Source: Alectryocaccobium sp964389285 (GTDB lineage: Bacteria > Bacillota > Clostridia > Lachnospirales > Lachnospiraceae). From it: a stretch of 64,000 nt of DNA. The stretch lies in NCBI GenBank assembly GCA_964389285.1, contig CAYMCZ010000007.1:1-64000 (forward strand), written 5' to 3'. Position numbers and translations under genes: made by a program. Below the pieces are notes generated by a model that made no database searches, was not told where the DNA came from, and saw only the letters and a program-made list of their open reading frames with translations. This document shows positions 25,999 to 34,259 of this stretch, one piece after another (positions within the stretch are counted from its first letter, which is position 1; every line of letters begins with the position of its first letter).

Positions 25999-26628
25999 TT
26001 ATTGTCCGCAAAGCGCGGCAAGTACCGCTTCGCCTGTTTTTTCCGCTGTTGAACAGTATTTTTCCAACATTTCTTTCGCCCGGCGTTCCAGATCGTCCGC
26101 CGCTTCATCGCCTCTGAACATCTTTGTGTTTATAAACACATTCAGAGAAGCGCACCTTAGAGCAGCGGCGGCGGCATACGCCGCGCATCCCGCATCCGAG
26201 ATCATCAGGCGACTGCATTTTCCCGCCATTTCAGCTGTTATTTCTATGGCTTTGCAGCAGCATTTCATGATTTCAAAAGGCGCTTCACAGGCAGCCATCG
26301 TAACTCTGTACATATTTTCGGCATAACCGGGCGAATCCTTCGGCATCGAATATGCTTTTGAAAGAGGCTCGAAATTTTCGGCGTCTTTATCAATAAGCTC
26401 CAGAAGTCTTTCTTTCAGGATTTCCAGTTTGCCAAGCATTCTCTTTACATCTTCTTCCACTTCGGCGTATTTCGCTTTGCCGACCGTAAGATTTCCCGCC
26501 ATGGCGCACAAAGATACCCCCAGCGCGCCGATGAAGGCAGCCGTTCCGCCGCCCCCGGGTATCGGTTCTTTCGAAAAAAGCTCATTTGAAAATTTCCTGC
26601 AGGTCAGTTCACTGAGATTTTTTTCCAT
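25999..26628 (-). CDS. fchA: Methenyl-THF cyclohydrolase/cyclodeaminase family protein FchA
   Basis: The 209-residue protein belongs to the formiminotransferase-cyclodeaminase C-terminal family. The signature PIPGGGGTAAFIGALGVSLC near residue 22 is clear, and the rest is helical. In acetogens and purine fermenters FchA hydrolyses methenyl-THF to formyl-THF. Placement between fhs and a FolD that lacks the cyclohydrolase Lys supports that role here rather than cyclodeaminase. Confidence 0.88.
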   Translation of the reverse strand: MEKNLSELTCRKFSNELFSKEPIPGGGGTAAFIGALGVSLCAMAGNLTVGKAKYAEVEEDVKRMLGKLEILKERLLELIDKDAENFEPLSKAYSMPKDSPGYAENMYRVTMAACEAPFEIMKCCCKAIEITAEMAGKCSRLMISDAGCAAYAAAAALRCASLNVFINTKMFRGDEAADDLERRAKEMLEKYCSTAEKTGEAVLAALCGQ

Positions 26629-26646
26629 AAGTTTCCCTTCTATTCA

Positions 26647-28323
26647 TCAGAAAAGACCGGATATAACTCCGTTTTCATCTACATCTATCTTTTCGGCCGC
26701 CGGCACCTTCGGCAATCCCGGCATCGTCATTATGTCTCCGGTAAGAGCAACGATAAATCCGGCTCCCGCAGACACTTTGACATTCCTTACCGTTACCGTA
26801 AAGTTCTTCGGCGCGCCGAGAAGCGAGGGATCGTCCGAAAATGAATACTGTGTCTTTGCCATACATACAGGCAGATTTCCGAAGCCCAGTTCTTCCAGTC
26901 TGGCCGTCTGCGCCTTAGCTTCAGGTGTCAGGACGACTCCGTCCGCTCTGTAGACCTTCGTGCAGATGTCATTCATTTTCTCTTCTATGGATTTGTTAAG
27001 CTCGTACGACTGCCTGAAATCCCCGCTTTCCTCGCAGATACGTACCACCTCTTCGGCAAGGGCTTTGCCGCCTTCCCCGCCTTTAGCCCATACCTCACTC
27101 AAAACCGCATTAACTCCGATATTATTGCATTCTTCCTCAACCAGGTCAAGTTCCTTCTTTGTATCGGTCGGAAACGCATTAATCGCAACCACCACAGGCA
27201 GCCCGAATACGTTTTTGATGTTGTCCACATGCTGTATGAGGTTCGGCAGACCCGCTTTAAGCGCTGCCGTATTTTCTTCGTTAAGTTCAGCTTTCGGCAC
27301 GCCTCCGTGATATTTCAAGGCGCGGACCGTAGCAACGACTACTACGGCGGAAGGCGTAAGGCGCGCCATCCTGCACTTGATGTCAAAGAATTTCTCCGCG
27401 CCGAGATCTGCCGCAAAACCCGCCTCGGTTACGGCATAATCCGCCATTTTCAGAGCCATTTTCGTGGCTGCCGCCGAATTGCATCCGTGAGCGATATTCG
27501 CGAAAGGGCCTCCGTGAATAAGCACGGGGGTTCCTTCAAGCGTCTGAACAAGGTTAGGTTTTATGGCATCTTTCAGAAGCGCGGCCATGGCACCTTCAGC
27601 CTTGAGATCATGAGCGGTAACCGGATTTCCGTCAAATGTATAGCCCACTATGATTTTGGCAAGTCTTGCCTTAAGATCCGTTATATCCGAAGCGAGACAC
27701 AGAACCGCCATGATCTCAGAAGCAACGGTTATATCAAAACCGTCTTCCCTCGGCACGCCCTGCTTTTTTCCTCCGAGACCGTCCACTATATGCCGGAGCT
27801 GTCTGTCATTCATATCCACAGCCCGCTTCCATGTGATCTCTTTCGGGTCTATTCCCAGTTCGTTTCCCTGCTGGATATGGTTGTCAAGCATTGCCGCCAG
27901 AAGGTTGTTCGCCGCCCCTATGGCATGAAAATCTCCGGTAAAATGAAGGTTTATATCTTCCATCGGAACAACCTGTGCGTATCCGCCGCCCGCAGCACCG
28001 CCCTTTATCCCGAAAACCGGTCCGAGCGAAGGCTCCCTGAGCGCGGCTGCGGCGTTTTTTCCGATCTTCCTTAAAGCATCGGCCAGTCCCACCGATGTGG
28101 TGGTTTTTCCTTCTCCCGCCGGTGTCGGTGTTATCGCGGTTACCAGAATAAGCTTTCCGTCCGCTTTGCCGGCGTTGTCCCTGAAATATGAAGAGTCTAT
28201 CTTTGCCTTATAGTTTCCGTACTGCTCAACATACTTCTCATCGATGCCGGCAGCCTTCGCCACATCCATGATTTTTTTCATCCTGCATTCCTGTGCGATT
28301 TCGATATCTGATTTATACCCCAT
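26647..28323 (-). CDS. fhs: Formate-tetrahydrofolate ligase Fhs
   Basis: Activates formate with ATP to 10-formyl-THF. The 558-residue length is typical. The P-loop TPAGEGKTTTSVGLADAL is near residue 72, followed by the block GPVFGIKGGAAGGGYAQVVP and LHFTGDFHAIGAANNLLAA. It follows pflB by 36 bases, so the formate made by PFL can enter the folate pool directly. GGAGGG precedes the ATG. Confidence 0.97.
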   Translation of the reverse strand: MGYKSDIEIAQECRMKKIMDVAKAAGIDEKYVEQYGNYKAKIDSSYFRDNAGKADGKLILVTAITPTPAGEGKTTTSVGLADALRKIGKNAAAALREPSLGPVFGIKGGAAGGGYAQVVPMEDINLHFTGDFHAIGAANNLLAAMLDNHIQQGNELGIDPKEITWKRAVDMNDRQLRHIVDGLGGKKQGVPREDGFDITVASEIMAVLCLASDITDLKARLAKIIVGYTFDGNPVTAHDLKAEGAMAALLKDAIKPNLVQTLEGTPVLIHGGPFANIAHGCNSAAATKMALKMADYAVTEAGFAADLGAEKFFDIKCRMARLTPSAVVVVATVRALKYHGGVPKAELNEENTAALKAGLPNLIQHVDNIKNVFGLPVVVAINAFPTDTKKELDLVEEECNNIGVNAVLSEVWAKGGEGGKALAEEVVRICEESGDFRQSYELNKSIEEKMNDICTKVYRADGVVLTPEAKAQTARLEELGFGNLPVCMAKTQYSFSDDPSLLGAPKNFTVTVRNVKVSAGAGFIVALTGDIMTMPGLPKVPAAEKIDVDENGVISGLF

Positions 28324-28359
28324 TTTCCCTCCGGATGCTCTGAATAATAATTTTTTATT

Positions 28360-30624
28360 TTACATTTTTTTATGCTCTGTCCTGGCTATGACATCGAGCT
28401 GCTGAGCCTTTGTAAGATCGATGAATTTCACGGCATAGCCCGATACCCTTATGGTAAAGTTGGCGTATTCCGGCTTCTCCGGATGCTCCATACAGTCTTT
28501 AAGCTTCTCTACCCCGAACACGTTTACATTCAGATGATGAGCGCCCTTGTCAAAATAGCCGTCAAGAATATGCCATAGGTTGTCAATGCGTTCATCCGTA
28601 TCATGCCCCAGCGCATCGGGGCTTATCGTCTGTGTATTGCTGATACCGTCAAGCGCGAACTCATACGGCAGTTTCGCTACGGAGTTAAGCGAAGCAAGAA
28701 GCCCGTTCTTCTCCGCTTCGTATGCCGGATTTGCTCCGGGCGCAAAAGGAGTATAAGCCTTTCTCCCGTCAGGAGTGGCTCCCGTAGCATTCCCGTATAC
28801 CACATTTGAAGTTATCGTAAGTATCGATGTGGTCGGCTCCGAGTTTCGGTATGTGTGGTGCTCCCTGACCTTTTTCATAAATGCCTTAAGGAGCCAGATA
28901 GCTATAGAATCGGCGCGTTCATCATCGTTGCCGTAACGGGGGAAATCTCCCTCTATCTCAAAATCCTTGATAAGTCCGTTCTCTCCGCGTATCGTTTTTA
29001 CTTTAGCATATTTTATCGCGCAAATCGAATCCACCACATGTGAAAATCCTGCAATTCCGGTCGCAAAAGTACGGCGTGTATAAGTATCTATAAGAGCCAT
29101 TTCGGCAGCCTCGTAGTAATGTTTGTCATGCATATAATGAATCAGATTAAGAGTATTTACATAAAGCTCCACAAGCCAGCTCATCATCGCATTGAACTTA
29201 TGCATTACTTCATCATAATCCAGATACTCAGATGTGATCGGTATGATCTCGGGTCCGATCTGCTCTCCCGTTTTATCATCGATACCGCCGTTCAGCGCGT
29301 AAAGCAGGCACTTTGCCAGATTTGCGCGCGCTCCGAAGAACTGGATCTCTTTGCCGGTCTGAGTAGCCGAAACACAGCAGCAGATACTGTAGTCATCTCC
29401 CCATACCGGACGCATAACACAGTCATTTTCATACTGTATCGATGAAGTATTTATTGATATTTTCGAAGCGTACTTTTTAAATGTCTCCGGCAGTCTCGAC
29501 GACCACAGGACGGTAAGATTGGGTTCCGGGGCCGGCCCCATGTTTTCGAGCGTATGAAGGAAACGGAAATCCGTTTTTGTTACCATGTGACGTCCGTCCA
29601 TTCCTATTCCGGCCATCTCAAGAGTGACCCAAACCGGATCGCCGGAAAACAGTTCATTATAAGAAGGGATCCTCGCGAATTTGACCATCCTGAACTTCAA
29701 TACAAGATGATCGATAAGCTCCTGTGCCTCCGACTCGTTGAGAGTGCCTTCTTCGAGATCACGATTGATATAAATATCCAGAAACGTAGATATCCTGCCG
29801 ACGCTCATGGCTGCGCCGTTTTGCGTCTTTATCGCGGCCAGATAACCGAAATAAAGCCACTGTACGGCCTCTTTTGCATTTCTTGCAGGATTGGAAATAT
29901 CATAGCCGTAAATCGCGGCCATCTCCTTCATCCCCTTTAAGGCTCTGATCTGCTCGGCAATCTCCTCTCTGAGCCTGACATGCTCTTCACTCATATTTCT
30001 GCCGCCGCAGTAAAAGAGATCTTTTTCCTTCATCCCGATCAGATAGTTAAGGCCGTACAGGGCGACACGGCGGTAATCTCCGACTATTCTTCCTCTGCCG
30101 TATGTATCGGGAAGACCCGTGATTATATGACTGTGACGGGCACGTCTCATCTCGGGAGTATAAGTGTCAAAAACAGCCTGATTATGCGTTTTGTGATATT
30201 TTGTAAAAATATCAATAAGCTCAGGCTTTACCTTATATCCGTAGGTCGACGCCGCCTGCTCCGCCATTTTTATGCCTCCAAAAGGCATAAACGCGCGTTT
30301 CAGCGGCTTATCGGTCTGCAGGCCGACTATCTTTTCCAGTTCTTTATCGAGGTATCCCGGACCGTAGGACGTGAGCGTCGAAACGATTTCCGTCTCACAC
30401 TCAAGCACGCCTCCTCTTTTCCGCTCCTCTTTCTGAAGTTTCTGAAGACTGTCCCAGAGCTTTGAAGTAGCATCGGTCGGTCCTTCAAGAAAACTCTCAT
30501 CGCCGTCATACATCGTGTAATTATTCTGAATGAAATCGCGGACGTTAATATCTTCCGCCCATTTCCTTCCCTTAAATCCTCTCCAGGCTTCCTTTTTTAC
30601 ATCTTCCGGAATAAAAACCCGCAT
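28360..30624 (-). CDS. pflB: Pyruvate formate-lyase PflB
   Basis: Glycyl-radical enzyme that splits pyruvate with CoA to acetyl-CoA and formate. The 754 residues carry the active-site cysteine pair in SICCCVSATQTGK near residue 420 and the C-terminal glycyl-radical loop RVSGYAVKFIDLTKAQQ. FGGIKMAEQAASTYGYKV near residue 118 is also typical. It sits between pflA (20 bases upstream) and fhs. In this organism it would receive pyruvate from the dimethylmalate lyase step as well as from sugars. Confidence 0.97.
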   Translation of the reverse strand: MRVFIPEDVKKEAWRGFKGRKWAEDINVRDFIQNNYTMYDGDESFLEGPTDATSKLWDSLQKLQKEERKRGGVLECETEIVSTLTSYGPGYLDKELEKIVGLQTDKPLKRAFMPFGGIKMAEQAASTYGYKVKPELIDIFTKYHKTHNQAVFDTYTPEMRRARHSHIITGLPDTYGRGRIVGDYRRVALYGLNYLIGMKEKDLFYCGGRNMSEEHVRLREEIAEQIRALKGMKEMAAIYGYDISNPARNAKEAVQWLYFGYLAAIKTQNGAAMSVGRISTFLDIYINRDLEEGTLNESEAQELIDHLVLKFRMVKFARIPSYNELFSGDPVWVTLEMAGIGMDGRHMVTKTDFRFLHTLENMGPAPEPNLTVLWSSRLPETFKKYASKISINTSSIQYENDCVMRPVWGDDYSICCCVSATQTGKEIQFFGARANLAKCLLYALNGGIDDKTGEQIGPEIIPITSEYLDYDEVMHKFNAMMSWLVELYVNTLNLIHYMHDKHYYEAAEMALIDTYTRRTFATGIAGFSHVVDSICAIKYAKVKTIRGENGLIKDFEIEGDFPRYGNDDERADSIAIWLLKAFMKKVREHHTYRNSEPTTSILTITSNVVYGNATGATPDGRKAYTPFAPGANPAYEAEKNGLLASLNSVAKLPYEFALDGISNTQTISPDALGHDTDERIDNLWHILDGYFDKGAHHLNVNVFGVEKLKDCMEHPEKPEYANFTIRVSGYAVKFIDLTKAQQLDVIARTEHKKM

Positions 30625-30644
30625 ACTATGCTTTCCTCTCTTTG

Positions 30645-31367
30645 TTATTGTACTAATAAAGCTTTGGCTCTGTTCAAACTCTCCTTGGAAGGAGGTTCTG
30701 TTCCTTTAAGTGAATACCGGTATCCCAGCATTTCCCATTTGGTTTCTCCCCACGAATGATAAGGCAGCACCTCTGTCCTTTCAACATTTTCAAGAGTCTC
30801 CGTAAATTTGCGTGTTCTTTTTAAAAGTTCCTCCGAATCCGTTATGCCCGGCACCAGAACATGACGTATCCATACCGGCTTTCCGATCCCGGAAAGAAAC
30901 TTCAGGCAATCCAGAATGTTCTCATTCGGAAAGCCCGTCAGTTTTCTGTGTCCTTCACTGTCAATATGTTTGATATCCACAAGCAAAAGATCCGTATATT
31001 TCAAGAGTTCCTTAAACATGGAAAAGAACGGCTCGCTGCGGCAGAACGGCTGGGCTGCCGTATCTATACAGGTGTGTATATCATTCTGCTTTGCCTTCTT
31101 GAGTAATTCGGTCAGAAAAGCGATCTGAAGCAAAGGTTCTCCGCCGCTTACGGTTATTCCTCCGCTGTCTCCCCAGTATTCTTTATACCTGAGCGCTTCC
31201 TCAATAAGCTCATCCGCAGTCTTTTCAATACCGCCATCGGGATCCCATGTGTCCGGATTGTGGCAGTATCTGCAGCGCATCCGGCAGCCTTGCAGGAATA
31301 TCAGAAACCTTATTCCCGGTCCGTCGACCGCGCCGAAGCTTTCGATGGAATGAATTCTCCCTTTCAT
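30645..31367 (-). CDS. pflA: Pyruvate formate-lyase activating enzyme PflA
   Basis: Radical SAM enzyme that installs the glycyl radical on PflB. The 240-residue product has the cluster motif CRMRCRYCHNPDTW near residue 28, the GGE motif ITVSGGEPLLQ, and KHIDSEGHRKLTG. I used the ATG at 31367, giving a start MKGRIHSIESFG typical of the family, with AGAGAA upstream. It is the first gene of the operon, with a TATAAT promoter box at 31405-31410. Confidence 0.95.
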   Translation of the reverse strand: MKGRIHSIESFGAVDGPGIRFLIFLQGCRMRCRYCHNPDTWDPDGGIEKTADELIEEALRYKEYWGDSGGITVSGGEPLLQIAFLTELLKKAKQNDIHTCIDTAAQPFCRSEPFFSMFKELLKYTDLLLVDIKHIDSEGHRKLTGFPNENILDCLKFLSGIGKPVWIRHVLVPGITDSEELLKRTRKFTETLENVERTEVLPYHSWGETKWEMLGYRYSLKGTEPPSKESLNRAKALLVQ

Positions 31368-31404
31368 TATGCCAGTTCTCTTCTTTTTTATTCTTTGAAA
31401 TATG

Positions 31405-31433
31405 ATTATATCACGGGTCAGCGCCAATGATAA
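31405..31433 (-). promoter_or_regulatory. Promoter of the pflA-pflB-one-carbon operon
   Basis: Minus-strand perfect TATAAT (31405-31410) with a weak -35 TTATCA (31428-31433) at 17 bases. It is about 40 bases before the pflA start and just past the upstream terminator. Confidence 0.5.
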
Positions 31434-31452
31434 TACCGAATCTGAAAAACAT

Positions 31453-31499
31453 TAAAAAAATCGGACTTTTAATAATTTTACGTTATTAAAAGTCCGATT
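31453..31499 (-). terminator. Terminator after the UPF0280 gene
   Basis: A perfect 17-base-pair stem, 31459-31475 with 31483-31499 (AATCGGACTTTTAATAA), followed on the minus strand by seven T. It separates the nicotinate-type region from the pfl operon. Confidence 0.85.
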
Positions 31500-31506
31500 A
31501 ACGTGA

Positions 31507-32376
31507 TTATTCTTTCGGCATCTGAATATCTATCATGCGCTCTCCCACCCGTGCGCAGCAGGCGATCAGATTTCCCTTTTTCTTCTGACGCATAGCCTCC
31601 GTATCTATCTGTTTCAGAGCCTGCTTTACCTCTTTTCCGGTAAGTCCCTGTACACTTAATACAACTTCGAGCTCCGGGATGTCGGTATTGGGATCCACAT
31701 GTTTTGCTTTCATATGAGCAACGGCTTCTGATTCTATATATGAACAGTTGGCAATATGTGTTGCCAGCGCATCGGAAAGAATGCATCTGGATGAAAGCAC
31801 GGTAACACCGGTCGCGACACCTCTTGTCAGGCTCCTTCCGCCAAGGCCGCTGGTACAAATGCCGCCTATGCCGTCTTCGGCCTTAAGCGTTATGACCCTG
31901 TCCATCTCGCCCGTGGCAAGCGAGGTCACTATTCCGAGTTTTACGCTCTGTCCTTCGGCCAGCCTTACGGCGATATCCCCGCCGTTATTTACCATAACCC
32001 TCGTTGCGCCCTGCGAAAAAATCCAGTCCGCCACCTCGTCGGATATGCATCCCGCCACCGCGGCCATCGGGGTAAGCGTCGGCTCTCCGACCGCCAGTAC
32101 GGCATCCAGCATTTTTTTCGGGAGCCCGGTCAGCGACTCCGGTTCAATTTCATCAGGCATCTTTTTTAATATGTCCAATTTTGAAGTGATCTCGGTCAGA
32201 GACCTGTCTATAAGATCAAATGCCCGAATTATCAGATCGGTAAGAGGTTCGCCGTCTTTATCGGCCACCACCATCATAGTGGTAGGCCCGTAATTAAACA
32301 ATACCTTTCCGGGCGAAAGCTCTTTCCATGGCTTAAGATCGTCCTGAGCCTGTTTTTTGTTTTCAGTCTCCTGCAT
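31507..32376 (-). CDS. UPF0280 family protein (ApbE-like superfamily)
   Basis: The 289-residue protein matches UPF0280. Recognisable blocks are FNYGPTTMMVVADKDGEPLTDL, LTPMAAVAGCISDEVADWI, GGDIAVRL and GICTSGLGGRSLTRGVATGV in pieces. To my knowledge the family shares the ApbE-like fold, and its activity is not established. It follows hnr by 160 bases in the same direction. E. barkeri 6-hydroxynicotinate reductase carries covalently bound flavin, so this protein may attach the flavin to Hnr (inference). The ATG at 32376 has GAGAGG 7 bases upstream; an upstream TTG adds five residues only. Confidence 0.8.
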   Translation of the reverse strand: MQETENKKQAQDDLKPWKELSPGKVLFNYGPTTMMVVADKDGEPLTDLIIRAFDLIDRSLTEITSKLDILKKMPDEIEPESLTGLPKKMLDAVLAVGEPTLTPMAAVAGCISDEVADWIFSQGATRVMVNNGGDIAVRLAEGQSVKLGIVTSLATGEMDRVITLKAEDGIGGICTSGLGGRSLTRGVATGVTVLSSRCILSDALATHIANCSYIESEAVAHMKAKHVDPNTDIPELEVVLSVQGLTGKEVKQALKQIDTEAMRQKKKGNLIACCARVGERMIDIQMPKE

Positions 32377-32453
32377 TTTTTTACCTCTCAATATTCAAGC
32401 ATTATTTTTCAAATTTGAAATGTTTATTTAACGCGCCGCCCGGCGCATAAGAC

Positions 32454-32489
32454 AGCCGGGAATTGGACCTGTTCGTCCAGCTCCCGGCT
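32454..32489 (-). terminator. Hairpin after hnr
   Basis: AGCCGGGA pairs with TCCCGGCT, with an inner GGAC/GTCC pair. No strong T-run follows on the minus strand, so it may be a leaky terminator or a 3'-end stabiliser between hnr and the UPF0280 gene. A second short hairpin, TGCGGC/GCCGCA, lies at 32508-32523. Confidence 0.45.
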
Positions 32490-32536
32490 TAAATCTTTCG
32501 TTTGTTATGCGGCATCAGCCGCATTCCATGCTAAAA

Positions 32537-34123
32537 TCAACGGATTTCTTTACTTCTCTCGAGATGAACAATTTCATATTTGTTGTTCTTCATAACCTCT
32601 TCGATAGGAGTAATAGCTTCTACATATCCGCCCATCTGCTCGTAGTATTCACGGGTACATGTGATCTCCATCGGGCAAACCGATGCAGGTGTAGGAACCC
32701 ATGTAAAGGAATCTTCGGGCATGTATGTAACGTCTGCTTCTACGTTGATAGCGCCGCCCGGATATCTGTAAACCGGCTGGCCGTTGATCGTATAAAGAAG
32801 CTTACCTTCGTCGATACCCCTGTTAACGGCGAGTGAATCGTTGCGAACGATAACGTCGCGGATACCGCCGCCGAAGCCTGATACTACGGAAACGATACAG
32901 TTACACGGCTGACACATGTCGCGTGCCCACTGAAGAACTTTTTCAACTTTTTCAGGAATCGGTTTCTCAACCGGCTCAAGGTTTTCATCAAGCTCATAGT
33001 AGCATGCGCGAACAAATGTAGGCTCTGTAATAACCAGAGTAAGTCCCGGCCAAGCCACGGATTTGTCGATATCAGCGATAGCATCGATAGCTTCCATTAC
33101 GTTAGAGCCGCCCCAGCCGCCTCCGGGGATACCGAAGTAACGACCCTGAGAGCTGTAACGTCCTACAGGTGTAATACCTGAATCAGGATATCCGTAACGT
33201 ACGCCTGCCGTTGTATGAGCAGACATCTTTGATGTGATGTCATAGTCGATCGTGATTACTTCATCAACAACCTTCTCGCCCCACATCTCACGTGTGAAAG
33301 TAGTAGCGCCTACGGTACCGCATCCGATACGCATACGCTGTGCCTGAACACCGTCGAATATCGGCGGCTGTCCGTGCTGGATAACAAGCTCTTTAACCGT
33401 ATCTGTCGTAAGAGTTACGGGTTTTTTATTAACGAGATCACATGTTGTACGAAGTACCCAGTGTCCGTTCGCGCTTGTGTTCAGGTGTGATCCGCCGATG
33501 TGCATCATCTGTGAACCATACTCTGCCGTATTAACGAAACCTACAACGATGCCGTCTCTCTTTACGGGAGTTCCGTTGTTTCCGATGAACTCGTCCGTAT
33601 CTACTTTAACACGGCAGCCGTTGAAAGAAAGCACCGTCTCCGTAACGCAGGAAACAATCTCAACGCCGTCGATCACCTTTGAAGCGATGATCTTAGCCGG
33701 AACGTCTGTTGAGTAAAGGTTTGATCCTGTACCGTATCCGAGAAGGATCGGGAAATCAGGAAGTCCTGTCGCCGGATTAAGATGAAGCTGATCGGGATCC
33801 ACGATCTGAAGCGGAACCGTACGCTCTAAAACGCCGTTTGTGTTTTTATAACGGTGGCATGAACCTACTTCATCCGGTCCTATACAGCAGTGAATCGGGC
33901 AAACCTGGCAGATAACTTTGTCTTTCGGAGCCTCTGTAAGCTCAACGCACTTCTTGGGACAGAGTTTCTTACAGATACCGCAACCTACGCAAGTTGTGCT
34001 GATAATAGCTTTTTTCTCAACTATTTCGATAGCTCCAACAGGGCAGTTCTTTGCGCATTTTTTACATCCGACACATTCGTCAGCGTTTACCTTATATGCA
34101 CGTGTCTGTTGATTTTCTTTCAT
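32537..34123 (-). CDS. hnr: 6-hydroxynicotinate reductase Hnr
   Basis: Reduces 6-hydroxynicotinate to 1,4,5,6-tetrahydro-6-oxonicotinate, a step of nicotinate fermentation. The 528-residue product has two N-terminal [4Fe-4S] sites (CVGCKKCAKNCPVGAI and CVGCGICKKLCPKKC), then CQVCPIHCCIGPDEVGSC, which could hold a further cluster, then a large domain rich in Gly. The E. barkeri enzyme has two [4Fe-4S] clusters, one [2Fe-2S] cluster and covalent flavin. The stretch YPDSGITPVG is the nearest thing to a flavin-attachment motif that I see. ATG at 34123 has AAAGGT upstream. It is the last gene of the PF06684-ena2-ena1-hnr unit, behind an intergenic hairpin. Confidence 0.88.
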   Translation of the reverse strand: MKENQQTRAYKVNADECVGCKKCAKNCPVGAIEIVEKKAIISTTCVGCGICKKLCPKKCVELTEAPKDKVICQVCPIHCCIGPDEVGSCHRYKNTNGVLERTVPLQIVDPDQLHLNPATGLPDFPILLGYGTGSNLYSTDVPAKIIASKVIDGVEIVSCVTETVLSFNGCRVKVDTDEFIGNNGTPVKRDGIVVGFVNTAEYGSQMMHIGGSHLNTSANGHWVLRTTCDLVNKKPVTLTTDTVKELVIQHGQPPIFDGVQAQRMRIGCGTVGATTFTREMWGEKVVDEVITIDYDITSKMSAHTTAGVRYGYPDSGITPVGRYSSQGRYFGIPGGGWGGSNVMEAIDAIADIDKSVAWPGLTLVITEPTFVRACYYELDENLEPVEKPIPEKVEKVLQWARDMCQPCNCIVSVVSGFGGGIRDVIVRNDSLAVNRGIDEGKLLYTINGQPVYRYPGGAINVEADVTYMPEDSFTWVPTPASVCPMEITCTREYYEQMGGYVEAITPIEEVMKNNKYEIVHLERSKEIR

Positions 34124-34194
34124 TCTATAAATACCTTTCAAAATAATATTTAACTGTTTTCCGAAAAAGCAGGTCAATGCTCTCCGGTACAGAC

Positions 34195-34239
34195 TGAAAT
34201 AAATGGGGTGCCACCGTACGGTGCCCCTCATTTATTTCA
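34195..34239. promoter_or_regulatory. Intercistronic hairpin between ena paralogue and hnr
   Basis: GAAATAAATG and GGGGCACC pair with GGTGCC(CC) and CATTTATTTC to form a stem of about 18 pairs with a short loop. No T-run follows on the minus strand. It is more likely an RNA-stabilising or processing element within the operon than a full terminator. Confidence 0.55.
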
Positions 34240-34259
34240 TTTAAAAATAATGTTTATAA

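Noticed and set aside
28324..28359. Tetrahydrofolate riboswitch before fhs or other folate genes
   Set aside because: The gaps within this operon are at most 36 bases, too short for the known class, and the operon leader is only about 30-40 bases.
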